DNA of 64,000 bases, taken from positions 124,001-188,000 of the forward strand of contig JANQPY010000016.1 in assembly GCA_028285245.1 (NCBI GenBank), read 5' to 3'. This DNA is from Gammaproteobacteria bacterium. Its GTDB lineage: Bacteria > Pseudomonadota > Gammaproteobacteria > Steroidobacterales > GCA-2729495. Within the stretch, counting starts at the first letter, position 1. The number at the start of each line of letters is the position of its first letter. The notes under the pieces are model-generated. The model was given only the letters and a program-made list of their open reading frames with translations, searched no databases and was not told the origin of the DNA. Made by a program: the position numbers and the translations under genes. Below are positions 16,878-25,306 of this stretch, piece after piece.

Positions 16878-17713
16878 TGACTGACAAATGGAACATGATC
16901 GTCGATGTCGAGCGCTGCAATAACTGCCGGGCGTGCTTTCTGGCGGTAAAGGACGAGCATACGGGTAATGAGTTTCCTGGCTATGCTGCTGAACAGCCGG
17001 CGATGGGCCACAACTGGCTGGACATCGAGCGTAAGGAACGGGGTACGTATCCGATCGTTGACGCGCATTTCATGCCAGTCATGTGCAATCACTGCGATGA
17101 CGCCCCGTGCATTAAGGCCGCGAAGAACGGTGCCGTGCGCAAGCGCGACGATGGTATCGTCATCATCGACCCCATCAAGTCGAAAGGTCAAAAGGAAATC
17201 GTCGATGCCTGCCCCTATGGCGCCGTGTCATGGAATGAGGAGAAGCAGATTCCGCAGGCCTGGATTTTCGATGCTCACTTGCTGGACGAGGGCTGGGAAC
17301 AAACCCGGGCGGAGCAATGTTGCCCGACGGGCGTATTCCGCTCGCTTAAGGTAGATGACGGGGAGATGCAGCGCCTTCAAAAAGCTGAATCGCTGGAGGT
17401 TTTGCAGCCCGAGCTGGGAACTCGCCCACGCGTTTACTACAAGAACCTCCACCTGATGACCCACTGTTTCGTCGGCGGCAGCGTCGTTACAGTAAGGGAC
17501 GGCGTCGAGGAGTGTGCCGAGGGCGCTGCTGTCGTGCTCACGCAGAATGGCAATGAGATAGCACGCGCGACCACCGACACCTTCGGCGAATTCAAGCTGG
17601 ACAAGCTGCCCGCCAACAGCGGCGCCTATCAGATTGAAGTGAATGGCCAGGCATCAGCCAGCTTCGATCTCGCTGAGGAGAGCATCTACCTTGGCGTGCT
17701 GAAGCTGGCGTAG
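16877..17713 (+). CDS. Transhydroxylase-type iron-sulfur small subunit (AthS-like), with one cluster's ligands lost
   Basis: A 278-aa partner of the upstream molybdoenzyme. It follows AthS through its whole length: ferredoxin-like part, ERKERGTYPIVD, EDGIVLID-like DDGIVIIDPIK, ELGTRPRVYYKNL, and a C-terminal Cna-B/transthyretin-like beta domain (residues about 198-278, TTDTFGEFKLDKLP). AthS has 12 Cys ligands for three [4Fe-4S] clusters. Present here are C14/C17/C20, C70/C73/C78, C112 (CPYGAV) and C148/C149. The fourth Cys of motif I is V24, and the CxxC before AHLLD is W129/D132. Two clusters therefore look intact and one looks lost. GGAGG precedes the ATG. The tight junction argues for a stoichiometric complex with the large subunit. 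Confidence 0.92.
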   Translation: MTDKWNMIVDVERCNNCRACFLAVKDEHTGNEFPGYAAEQPAMGHNWLDIERKERGTYPIVDAHFMPVMCNHCDDAPCIKAAKNGAVRKRDDGIVIIDPIKSKGQKEIVDACPYGAVSWNEEKQIPQAWIFDAHLLDEGWEQTRAEQCCPTGVFRSLKVDDGEMQRLQKAESLEVLQPELGTRPRVYYKNLHLMTHCFVGGSVVTVRDGVEECAEGAAVVLTQNGNEIARATTDTFGEFKLDKLPANSGAYQIEVNGQASASFDLAEESIYLGVLKLA

Positions 17714-17789
17714 TCTTGAGCGTCACCACTTAACATCCCGCGCTGCGCAGGCAGGGTCCGCGGATATACACATTGACTGGAGAGTTGAA

Positions 17790-18641
17790 ATGATTTTTTT
17801 GACCGGCGCCACAGGCAAGATCGGCGGGGAGACCGCCCGTCAGCTCATTGAGAAGGGCGCCAGCCTGCGCGCTCTGGTGCGCGATGAGTCTAAGGCGGCT
17901 GACTTGAAGGCCGCCGGGGTCGAGCTGGTGGTCGGCGACATTGCCGATGCCGAGACGCTGCGCACGGGATTATCCGGCGCGCAACGCGCTTTCCTTCTTT
18001 TGCCGAATGGCGAGCATCAGGAGGCGAATGAGAAACAGTTTACTGACCTTTGTCGTGAGTTGGGCGTCAAGCATCTTGTGAAGATGTCTTCAATGGAAGC
18101 CGTCGCCCATGCTGAGACTCCCATTCCGCGGGCTCATTGGGCAGTTGAGGAGTACATTCGCGGATCAGGCCTGGACTGGACCATGGTCAAGCCGAACTTT
18201 TTCATGCAGAACCTGATGGCGAGCGCCGCCCTCATCAAGGAGAAACGCATGTTCTCGCTGCCCATGGGCGACGGCACGACGGGTATGGCCGACGCCCGCG
18301 ACATCGGCGCCGTTTGCGCGGAGGTGCTGACGGCGGATGGGCACGCAGGTCAAAGTTATGAGATCACGGGGCCTGAGGTCATCACATTCCATGAGGCTGC
18401 GCAGCGATTCAGTGAGGTTTTGGGTGAGCCGGTCAAGTATGTACCTATGCCCATGGACAAGTTTCGTGAGCGCATGACCGGCGTGTTGCAGCCATGGCAT
18501 CTGAACGCAGTTTGCGAACTGTTTCGAGAAATCGCTGAGATCGGTATCGACCACACTACTGACACGTTCAAGCGGCTGATCGGACGCGATCCGATCTCGC
18601 TGCGTCAGTTCGTCGGGGATCACCTGGCGTTGTTCAAGTAG
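17790..18641 (+). CDS. NmrA-like NAD(P)-binding oxidoreductase
   Basis: A 283-aa atypical SDR. The Rossmann motif is at the very start (FLTGATGKIGGETARQL, residues 4-20), followed by ALVRDESKAADLKAAGVELVVGDIAD, the NmrA/NAD(P)H-azoreductase pattern. The third segment, MVKPNFFMQNLM, also fits. The canonical YxxxK is not obvious; RAHWAVEEYIRGSGLDW occupies the place, as in the QOR2/NmrA group. GGAGAG lies 5 bases upstream of the ATG. It lies 76 bases after the small-subunit gene and before the TorD-like gene, so it probably belongs to the same operon. It could reduce a product or quinone of the pathway, or sense redox state; the sequence alone does not say. Confidence 0.82.
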   Translation: MIFLTGATGKIGGETARQLIEKGASLRALVRDESKAADLKAAGVELVVGDIADAETLRTGLSGAQRAFLLLPNGEHQEANEKQFTDLCRELGVKHLVKMSSMEAVAHAETPIPRAHWAVEEYIRGSGLDWTMVKPNFFMQNLMASAALIKEKRMFSLPMGDGTTGMADARDIGAVCAEVLTADGHAGQSYEITGPEVITFHEAAQRFSEVLGEPVKYVPMPMDKFRERMTGVLQPWHLNAVCELFREIAEIGIDHTTDTFKRLIGRDPISLRQFVGDHLALFK

Positions 18642-18680
18642 CGCTTCGGTCATCAGCGTCCCAACAAACCCTTCAATCGT

Positions 18681-19343
18681 ATGAGCGTTGACGCGTCGCG
18701 GTCTGATGCGGTTCGCAAAGTGCAGGGCCGTGCTGTCGAGTCGACCGCCTCTGTGCGCTGCGCGTGCTATGCGGCCTGGTCGGAGCTTTGCGCATCGCCG
18801 CATGACCTGGATCCGCGGCCCGGGTTGCGTGAGCGTGTCGGCAGTTGGGGCTCTATCGGCTACGCAAGCTCGATGGATGCCTTAATTGGCGACTATGTTG
18901 ATGTCCCGTTGGAAGACCTGAAGCGCCAGTTCAGCGGTCTGTTTGAGATTGGCAGCGATGGGCCGGTTGTGCCGATTCGCGAGGATTTGCAGACCGGTCA
19001 GCGAGCCGGAACACGCGAAAGTCTCGTGCGGTTTTACGAGCACTTTGGTTATCAGCTTGCGCAAGGGTTTGCCTGGGCACCCGATCACCTGTCTGTAGAG
19101 CTGGAGTTCATGCATTTCCTTTGCTACGGGGAGGCGACCGCGGACAGTGATGCTTCCTCGCAGCAGCTTGCTCAAATCGACTTTACCGAGCGGCATTTGC
19201 TGCGCTGGGTTCCTGATCTGGCAAGGCAGGTAGAGAAAGAGTCTGCCGGCAGTCTGTATGCGCGAGTAATCGCTGAGCTTGCCCAGTTTGTTGCCGCAGA
19301 TCGCGAGTGGCAGGCGGGGACTATTGTTGCCACGACGGTGTAG
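18681..19343 (+). CDS. TorD/DmsD-family molybdoenzyme chaperone
   Basis: A 220-aa all-helical chaperone of the TorD family, which protects apo-molybdoenzymes and helps insert the bis-MGD cofactor in the cytoplasm. Recognition rests on the R-F-S-G-L-F-E-I-G-S-D-G-P motif followed by the P-I-R-E-D-L segment, the VRFYEHFGYQL helix, and the conserved PDHLSVELEFMHFLCYGEA near residue 140. Its position, 39 bases after the NmrA-like gene and just after the large and small subunits, makes the AthL-like protein the likely client. Because that client has no Tat signal, the job here would be cofactor insertion rather than export proofreading. Confidence 0.85.
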   Translation: MSVDASRSDAVRKVQGRAVESTASVRCACYAAWSELCASPHDLDPRPGLRERVGSWGSIGYASSMDALIGDYVDVPLEDLKRQFSGLFEIGSDGPVVPIREDLQTGQRAGTRESLVRFYEHFGYQLAQGFAWAPDHLSVELEFMHFLCYGEATADSDASSQQLAQIDFTERHLLRWVPDLARQVEKESAGSLYARVIAELAQFVAADREWQAGTIVATTV

Positions 19344-19420
19344 CCTGGCGAAGTCGTGGAGGTTTTACCGTAGCCTGGGTGCCAGGCACTCATCCACCTG
19401 CCAACGGGAAGAGTAAGTCG

Positions 19421-20773
19421 CTAGATTTGCTGGCGCTCAACCGTTTCACGGAACGGTTTCAGTGTCGCCCACAAGATGAGTCCGCCCGCGATCACCGATG
19501 CAACATTGACCAGCGTAATGGTGTCGCCAATACGCAGCGGATCCTGGAAGAAGGTGTCGTTGATCCAGCCCACCGCCGTCGGCCCCAGGCCCGCAGTAAT
19601 GATGTTTAGGAATAGCATCCAGGCAGCACCAATCTGGGCGCGCAGCCGGTTCGGTGTGACCAGCTGCAGGGCGGCGGGGGCCAGGCCCATGGAGATACTC
19701 GCGCCAAACGCAAATGGGATCATCCAGGCCAAGGCGGTGCCAGCGTCTGACACGCTGGTTGCCACAAAGCTTACGGGCACCATGAAAATTGCGGCGAGCA
19801 CAGCCACGCGCAGCGGCGCGTCCTGGTAGCCGCGCTTAAACAACATGTCCGACAGTGCGCCTCCGCCGATAACGCCGATTGGAGAGGCGATCAGCACAAT
19901 GAGGCCAAGCTGCAGGCCTATCTCTGGGGGAGGCATGCCGATTACCCGCCCGAAGTAGGTTGGCACCCACGTAGCGAGCGTCGTCATCGGCAGCGCCAAT
20001 AGCGCAAACCCAGTGTAGTGGGCGATAAACACGCGCCAGCGCTGGAAGGCAAACTGAAAGGTTTGGCCAAGACTAATGTCATCATCTTCCGCCGAGCTAA
20101 TGCCTTTGCGGATCGGCTCTTTCACGAGCAGCATGAGTCCCGCGACCAGCACGCCGGGCAAGCCAACAACAATAAACGCCAGCTGCCACGGTTTGAGCGT
20201 GCCCACGAGTGGCATCACAATGTCGTCTGCGCCCTTGGCGAATTGAATTGCCAGGCCGCCGAATATGAAAGCTAGGCCGACGCCAAAGAAAGCACCAGAC
20301 TGGTAGACACCAATCGCGCGTCCTAGTTTGTCCTTTGGAAACAGGTCCGCGATCATGGAATAAGCCGCTGGCGACAGCGTGGCCTCACCCACGGCCACGC
20401 CCACGCGCGCCAGAAACAGCTGAGCAAAGCTGCGTGCCAGGCCGCACAGCGCCGTCATAATGCTCCAGAGGAAAATACCCACCGCGATAATCATGCGCCG
20501 GCTGTACTTGTCGGCCAGGCGGCCGATGGGCAGGCCCATGAGTGCATAGAAGATGGCAAAGGCAAAGCCCATCAGGAAGCCCATAGCGGTATCGCTGACC
20601 TGGAGGTCCGCCTTGATTGGATCAACTAGCAGGCTGATGATGATCCGGTCTGCGATGTTGAACACGAAAGCCAGCACCAGCACGCCCACGGCGAACCAGG
20701 CAACCGCAGGTCTCGGCCATGCGTTCTGGTCGTCAGTGGTGCCGGCCGTGGATTCAGCTACGGTTTCTTGCAT
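19421..20773 (-). CDS. MFS transporter (spinster/hexuronate-like)
   Basis: A 450-aa major facilitator with 12 predicted TM helices. The MFS signature after TM2 is GLPIGRLADKYSRRMIIAVG, TM1 contains FNIADRIIISLLV, and TM4 contains ARVGVAVGEATLSPAAYSMI. The D-R in TM1 and the GEA in TM4 are typical of the spinster/aromatic-acid-related group common beside catabolic genes. It converges with the TorD-like gene (77-base gap) and lies downstream of the aldo-keto reductase on the minus strand. The substrate is unknown; a solute of the neighbouring catabolic block is plausible. Confidence 0.87.
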   Translation of the reverse strand: MQETVAESTAGTTDDQNAWPRPAVAWFAVGVLVLAFVFNIADRIIISLLVDPIKADLQVSDTAMGFLMGFAFAIFYALMGLPIGRLADKYSRRMIIAVGIFLWSIMTALCGLARSFAQLFLARVGVAVGEATLSPAAYSMIADLFPKDKLGRAIGVYQSGAFFGVGLAFIFGGLAIQFAKGADDIVMPLVGTLKPWQLAFIVVGLPGVLVAGLMLLVKEPIRKGISSAEDDDISLGQTFQFAFQRWRVFIAHYTGFALLALPMTTLATWVPTYFGRVIGMPPPEIGLQLGLIVLIASPIGVIGGGALSDMLFKRGYQDAPLRVAVLAAIFMVPVSFVATSVSDAGTALAWMIPFAFGASISMGLAPAALQLVTPNRLRAQIGAAWMLFLNIITAGLGPTAVGWINDTFFQDPLRIGDTITLVNVASVIAGGLILWATLKPFRETVERQQI

Positions 20774-20911
20774 CGCTTTGCCTTGCTCTTGGGTTGCGGT
20801 TTCTCTGGGGGGCGGAAGCTTCGCCTATTCTGCAGCACGTAACAAACTGGTTGTGCCATCGACTCGCTGGCAGACCGCCGGGAGGTCGCACGCGCCGCGG
20901 ACAACAGCCAA

Positions 20912-21850
20912 CTACAGGCTGGCCAGCGCGGCAATTTCTTTGCGCTCAGCTTCGCCTATGTCGCAGTTGCCAGCGGCAGAATTGCTCACTACCTGCTCGG
21001 GTTTGGTCACGCCCGCAATAACGCTGAGAACGTGGGGCTGAGATGTGAGCCAGCCCATCGCCAGATCCAGCACGCTGAGGCCGCGTTGTTCGCCGTAGCT
21101 GGCCAGCGACTCGACAATCTCTAGTCGCTCCGCCGAGTTGAAGACGCCACCGCCACCCCACTTTGCAAAGCGGCTTTCTTCTGGCAGCGATTCGCCCGCT
21201 CGATATTTGCCCGTTAACAGGCCGCTCTCCAGCGGGAAGTAGGGCAAAATGCCTACGCCTTGCTCGTTCGCAGCGGGCACCAGGTCTTTCTCAATATCGC
21301 GCGTCAGCAGACTGTATCGGTTCTGGGCAGTTAAGAAGCGGTGCAAGCCCTGCTCGGCGGCGATCTCGCCAGCCACCCGCAGCAGGCCGCCGGTGTAATT
21401 CGAACAGCCGATGCAGCGCACCTTGCCACTGCGCACCAGGTCATCTAGCGCGCGCAGCGTTTCCTCAAGATCCGTATCGGCGTCGGGAAAGTGATGCTGG
21501 TACAAATCAATATAGTCGGTACCAAGCAGCTTAAGACTGCGTTCAATCGCGGCAGTGATGTATTGGCGGGATCCCCCACCGGGTGCGGCACCGCCGCCGC
21601 CCGCCCCAAACTTGGTCGCGACGATCACATCAGAGCGCTTGCTGCCCAGGGCTTTGCCCAGCAATGCCTCGGACTTTCCGCCAGGTCCTCCGTAAATGTC
21701 CGCTGTGTCGAAAAAATTGATGCCCGCGTCAATCGCCGCACCGACGATCGCATCCGTGGCCTTTTGATCGCACATCAGGCCAAACATCATGCAGCCGATG
21801 CCGACGCGGGACACGTCTAAGCCCGTATCCCCGAGAGGCTTCTTATTCAT
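20912..21850 (-). CDS. Aldo/keto reductase
   Basis: A 312-aa NADPH-dependent (alpha/beta)8 oxidoreductase. Tetrad residues are visible: D48 and Y53 in FFDTADIYGG, K80 in VATKFGAG, and the His in DLYQHHFPD near residue 119. The C-terminal cofactor loop reads VIAGVTKPEQVVSN. It resembles the YghZ/Tas-type group that reduces aldehydes and ketones or acts on sugar-like substrates. A Gly/Ala/Pro-rich loop at GAGGGGAAPGGGSRQ after the Lys is long and flexible. It lies between the amidase-like gene (26-base gap) and the MFS gene on the same strand, suggesting one catabolic transcript. Confidence 0.9.
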   Translation of the reverse strand: MNKKPLGDTGLDVSRVGIGCMMFGLMCDQKATDAIVGAAIDAGINFFDTADIYGGPGGKSEALLGKALGSKRSDVIVATKFGAGGGGAAPGGGSRQYITAAIERSLKLLGTDYIDLYQHHFPDADTDLEETLRALDDLVRSGKVRCIGCSNYTGGLLRVAGEIAAEQGLHRFLTAQNRYSLLTRDIEKDLVPAANEQGVGILPYFPLESGLLTGKYRAGESLPEESRFAKWGGGGVFNSAERLEIVESLASYGEQRGLSVLDLAMGWLTSQPHVLSVIAGVTKPEQVVSNSAAGNCDIGEAERKEIAALASL

Positions 21851-21876
21851 TGCTGGTTCTCAATCCGAGCGCCTCG

Positions 21877-22938
21877 TTACCAGTAGTGCGTCCATCTGGA
21901 CTTTTCCTGGAAGACGCGAAAGGCATCGCGTTTGTCCTTCGGCAGATACTCAAGGTAGCCGCTGTGGTCATAGCGCTCCCGATACTGCTCAAGGACCGGC
22001 CGATAGAGCGCCATGTGGACATCCGGGATGCGATGGCGCTGCCGAAACTCGGCCATTGGCAGCATCGCGGTCTTGCGCGATTCAAACAGGCCGCATTCTG
22101 CAAGGGTCACTCCGCGTGGCCCGAAAATCGCTGACCGTCCGGGGCCGCCGTAGTTTTCGTCTTCAAAGAAGCCCGGTGTGCGACCGTGTGTGCTGACCGA
22201 ATTATTGGTAATCATTGTGTACAGGCTGTTGTGATACGACGTCAGTCGCATGTCTTCGTATTCGAACCCACCGGTGGCGACGCGACATATGATCTCCGCA
22301 CCTTTGAGCGCCATACAGCGAAAGAGTTCAGGTTCGAACTGAACTGCGGACATGGCGATGTTGCCGATATCGGTTTGTACAACAGGTACTACTGCATCGA
22401 GCCCGTATAGCTCAACGAAGCGGTCGTACACGTCGTAGATCGAGCTGGTGTATTGCTCGCTGCCAGGAAACATGCCACGCACGTTGCGCTGTTTCCAGTG
22501 TTTCGCAATAACGTCCCCGCTGGGGCCGACCATCACCATTAGGTGCAGGATGTGGCCCGGCCAGTCTTCGAGGTCCTTGGCGTAGGTGCCAAATACGATG
22601 TAGCAGCCGTACTGTTTGGCTTTTTTTCCTACCGCTTCAACCTCAGGGCCGGGGACCTCGATGGCGAGCTCATAGTGCTGTTCCCGCGTCCAATTGCTAA
22701 AGCCTGTGATCGGGAACTCATGAAACAGCAGCAAATCGTTTGGCGGTCCGAAGCCCTGCGCGATATCAATGCACTCCAGGAAGTAATCAAGGTTGCGGCG
22801 CAGGTCAGGTTTGGGGTTTTCTCCGTTGACGCCACCCACGCGGGTTTGCACCACCGCCGTGGCAACCGTGTCTCGTCTGAGGTCGACGGTTGCATAGCCG
22901 CCATCTTCTTGCACCATTTCGCTGTTATTGTGATCCAT
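21877..22938 (-). CDS. Aliphatic-amidase-like CN-hydrolase superfamily protein with Ser in place of catalytic Cys
   Basis: A 353-aa member of the nitrilase superfamily, closest by eye to AmiE/formamidase (KGAEIICRV, SAIFGPRGVTLAECG). The family needs a Glu-Lys-Cys triad. E74 (LLLFHEFPITGF) and K149 (AKHWKQRNV) are present. At the nucleophile the AmiE pattern ICDDGNYPEIWR is matched by MSAVQFEPELFR, so Cys is Ser197 (codon at 22348-22350). It is either an inactive homologue or has changed chemistry. The start at 22938 is chosen because the longer frame would run into the divergent patatin gene and gives a Ser/Pro-rich leader. AAGAG lies about 7 bases before it. Confidence 0.83.
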   Translation of the reverse strand: MDHNNSEMVQEDGGYATVDLRRDTVATAVVQTRVGGVNGENPKPDLRRNLDYFLECIDIAQGFGPPNDLLLFHEFPITGFSNWTREQHYELAIEVPGPEVEAVGKKAKQYGCYIVFGTYAKDLEDWPGHILHLMVMVGPSGDVIAKHWKQRNVRGMFPGSEQYTSSIYDVYDRFVELYGLDAVVPVVQTDIGNIAMSAVQFEPELFRCMALKGAEIICRVATGGFEYEDMRLTSYHNSLYTMITNNSVSTHGRTPGFFEDENYGGPGRSAIFGPRGVTLAECGLFESRKTAMLPMAEFRQRHRIPDVHMALYRPVLEQYRERYDHSGYLEYLPKDKRDAFRVFQEKSRWTHYW

Positions 22939-22978
22939 GTGAGGCTCTTGGTGATGGTTGTTTTGGAGGTCCCCGCCG

Positions 22979-23977
22979 ATGGTAACGCAATCATTGGATG
23001 AGGCGAGCCTGTTGGACGAGGCGCCAAGCGTTTCGCTGGTGCTCGGCAGCGGCGGTGCCCGCGGGCTTGCCCACATCGGCGTGATCGAGGTGCTCACGGA
23101 GCGCGGCTATCGCATCGAGTCGATTGTGGGGTGCTCTATGGGTGCCCTGATAGGCGGCGTGTATGCGACAGGGCAACTGGGTACCTATCGCGACTGGGTT
23201 TGCGCTCTGGAGCGAGTGGATGTGTTGCGGATGCTGGATGTGTCCTTTGGCAGCATGGGCCTGATTCGCGGCGATAAGCTTCTGGAGGTGCTTCGCGAGT
23301 TGATCGGCGAGACCCAGATCGATGACTTGCCAGTGAAGTACACGGCGGTCGCCACAGATATCGACACCCGGAAAGAGGTGTGGCTGGACCAAGGCCACCT
23401 GTTCGATGCTATCCGAGCTTCGATCGCCATCCCGGCGGTGTTCGCGCCTGTCCGGCGAGATGGCCGCACGCTCGTGGATGGCGGCTTGCTAAACCCAGTA
23501 CCGGTGACGCCCACGGTGCGAGACTCCACCCAGCTGACTATCGCAGTGGATCTGTCGGGTCCCTACGAAGAATCCATCGAGAAGCGCATCAGTGAGGCAG
23601 CCTCAAGCAAACGGCGCGACGCGGACAAGAAGCGCACTGCAATCGATAAGTTCGTTGGCGGTGCCATCGATAAGATTGCTGAGGCGGTGTCTCCAGACCG
23701 GAGCGAGCGCAACAAGAGTTTGCTGGATGTAGTAAGCCGCTCGTTTGACGTCATGCAGGGAACACTATCTCGCCATAAGCTCGCCTCGAACCCGCCGGAT
23801 TTGATGATTAGCGTGCCACGCAACAGCTGTCAGATCTTCGATTTTCACAAGGCCTCCGCTCTAATTGACGTTGGGAGAGCGCGCGCTACGAAGGCTTTAG
23901 AGAGCCTGCCTAAACAGGAGGCTGAAATCGGGGCTGATGCCGGCGCCAACAGAGACGGCAGCGACTCTGGCGGTTAG
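22979..23977 (+). CDS. Patatin-like phospholipase (RssA type)
   Basis: A 332-aa patatin-fold serine hydrolase. The oxyanion Gly loop is LVLGSGGARGLAHIG (residues 21-35), the nucleophile elbow GCSMG (S53), and the catalytic Asp is in LVDGG (D167). It would cleave acyl chains from lipids or thioesters in the cytoplasm or at the membrane. The central region after residue 200 is charged and helical (KRISEAASSKRRDADKKR). GGAGG lies 9 bases before the ATG, which decides the start over an upstream in-frame codon. The gene diverges from the amidase-like gene with a 40-base gap, and its stop overlaps the DUF1330 stop by 4 bases. Confidence 0.9.
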   Translation: MVTQSLDEASLLDEAPSVSLVLGSGGARGLAHIGVIEVLTERGYRIESIVGCSMGALIGGVYATGQLGTYRDWVCALERVDVLRMLDVSFGSMGLIRGDKLLEVLRELIGETQIDDLPVKYTAVATDIDTRKEVWLDQGHLFDAIRASIAIPAVFAPVRRDGRTLVDGGLLNPVPVTPTVRDSTQLTIAVDLSGPYEESIEKRISEAASSKRRDADKKRTAIDKFVGGAIDKIAEAVSPDRSERNKSLLDVVSRSFDVMQGTLSRHKLASNPPDLMISVPRNSCQIFDFHKASALIDVGRARATKALESLPKQEAEIGADAGANRDGSDSGG

Positions 23978-24291
23978 CCGTCCGTTATAGGCGGCGAGTC
24001 GATCAGCATGACTTGAAAACGTCCCACCCCTTCGCGGAGCCTCTTGGCTTCTGCGTACTCGTCAGAGTGCCAAAAACGCAGCGCCGTGGCGCGATCTGGC
24101 CATTCCGACACGAGCGCGCTGGGATGTTCGCACCAAGCTTCCTCGATAAACTGGCCGCCTGCGCCTTTCAGTACATAGCGGCCACCAAACTGTTCCACAA
24201 GCGCCGGCACAACACTCGCATAACCGGAGAGAAACCGGTCGCGATCATAGATGTCACCGATGATGATCATGTAGCACTTGGTGGTGGTCAT
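23974..24291 (-). CDS. DUF1330-family small protein
   Basis: A 105-aa dimeric alpha-beta-barrel (ferredoxin-like) protein of the DUF1330 family. Conserved points are YMIIIGDIYDRDRFLSGYASVVPALVEQFGGRYV, the middle strand (LVSEWPDRATALRFWHS) and DEYAEAKRLREG. The family often sits beside catabolic genes and has no agreed activity. The ATG at 24291 is preferred to a longer frame starting at 24375, whose extra 28 residues are Arg/Glu-rich and unlike the family. It lies 31 bases downstream of the peptide ABC transporter genes' last start-to-stop unit in the opposite sense of patatin. Confidence 0.85.
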   Translation of the reverse strand: MTTTKCYMIIIGDIYDRDRFLSGYASVVPALVEQFGGRYVLKGAGGQFIEEAWCEHPSALVSEWPDRATALRFWHSDEYAEAKRLREGVGRFQVMLIDSPPITDG

Positions 24292-24322
24292 TGGGTGTGT
24301 CTCTTCACGGCGCCGTCGTTCG

Positions 24323-25306
24323 TCATTCTTCCGGATGATGGCAGGCGACCAGGTGTCGGTCGCCGCGCCGCTCAAGCGGTGGTGCTTGGCTCACGCATAT
24401 CGGCGTTGATTTTGGACAGCGTGTGCGGAAGACGCATCCGGATGGCGGGTCCAGGGGGGAGGGCAGGTCGCCGCTAAGGGCGTCCGGGTAGTCATTAAGT
24501 GGCATGGCGGGATCTGGCACAGGCACCGAGCGGATGAGTGCCTGGCTGTAAGGATGTAGTGGTTTCGTAAACAGCTCGTCACGCGGCGCCAACTCCATGA
24601 TTCGGCCCAGATACATCACGAGTATTCGCTGTGCCATGTATCTGACCACGCTCAAATCGTGGCTAATGAACAGCAGCGCGATGCCCGTTTCTCGCTGCAG
24701 CTCGCGCAGCAGATTGCAGATCTGCGCCTGCACTGACACGTCCAGCGCGCTCACCGGCTCGTCGCAAACCACAACCTTAGGTTCGACGATCATTGCGCGG
24801 GCAATGCTCACGCGCTGGCATTGACCGCCGCTAAACTCGTTGGGGTAGCGCAGCGCCATTTCAGGTCGCAGACCCACCCGCTCCAACATGGCAATTGCCC
24901 GCTGCTCCCGTTCGCGCGCACTCAGTTCAGGTGCATGGATCAATAGGGGCTCGGCGACGATTTCACCTACACACAGACGAGGGTTCAGGCTGGACAGGGG
25001 GTCCTGAAAAATGATCTGCAGGTCTTTGCGTAGTGGTCGTAGTGACTTTCGAGTGAGTCCGCACAAGTCCCTGTTGTTCCAGATCACGCGCCCGGCGGAA
25101 GGCTTTACGAGCTGCAGGATCGCCTTACCGAGTGACGACTTACCGCACCCGGTCTCGCCAACTACTCCCAGGGTTTCGCCTGCCTGTAACGAAAAGCTGA
25201 CGTCGTTGACGGCCTGCAATGAGCGCATACCGCCGCCCAGCAGCCCGTCCCCCGGTATCGAGTAGCTAACCGACAGACCGTCGACTTCAAGTATCGCGGT
25301 GGTCAT
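24323..25306 (-). CDS. Peptide/nickel-type ABC transporter ATP-binding protein (OppF/DppF type)
   Basis: A 327-aa ATPase energising the import complex. Walker A is GETGCGKSSLGKAI, the signature is FSGGQCQRVSIARAM, Walker B is KVVVCDEPVSALD, and the H-loop is LLFISHDLSV. The C-terminal Opp/Dpp extension has Cys residues (CVFRTRCPKSTPIC ... ACHHPEE). The start overlaps the stop of the upstream OppD-like gene in ATGA, which fixes it at 25306 rather than 25378. Last gene of a four-gene minus-strand operon. Confidence 0.93.
   Translation of the reverse strand: MTTAILEVDGLSVSYSIPGDGLLGGGMRSLQAVNDVSFSLQAGETLGVVGETGCGKSSLGKAILQLVKPSAGRVIWNNRDLCGLTRKSLRPLRKDLQIIFQDPLSSLNPRLCVGEIVAEPLLIHAPELSAREREQRAIAMLERVGLRPEMALRYPNEFSGGQCQRVSIARAMIVEPKVVVCDEPVSALDVSVQAQICNLLRELQRETGIALLFISHDLSVVRYMAQRILVMYLGRIMELAPRDELFTKPLHPYSQALIRSVPVPDPAMPLNDYPDALSGDLPSPLDPPSGCVFRTRCPKSTPICVSQAPPLERRGDRHLVACHHPEE

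Noticed and set aside
13917-17713. Assignment of the molybdoenzyme as formate dehydrogenase, DMSO, perchlorate or arsenate reductase
   Set aside because: It lacks the N-terminal Fe-S motif and Tat signal of those enzymes, and both subunits match the transhydroxylase pair along their length.
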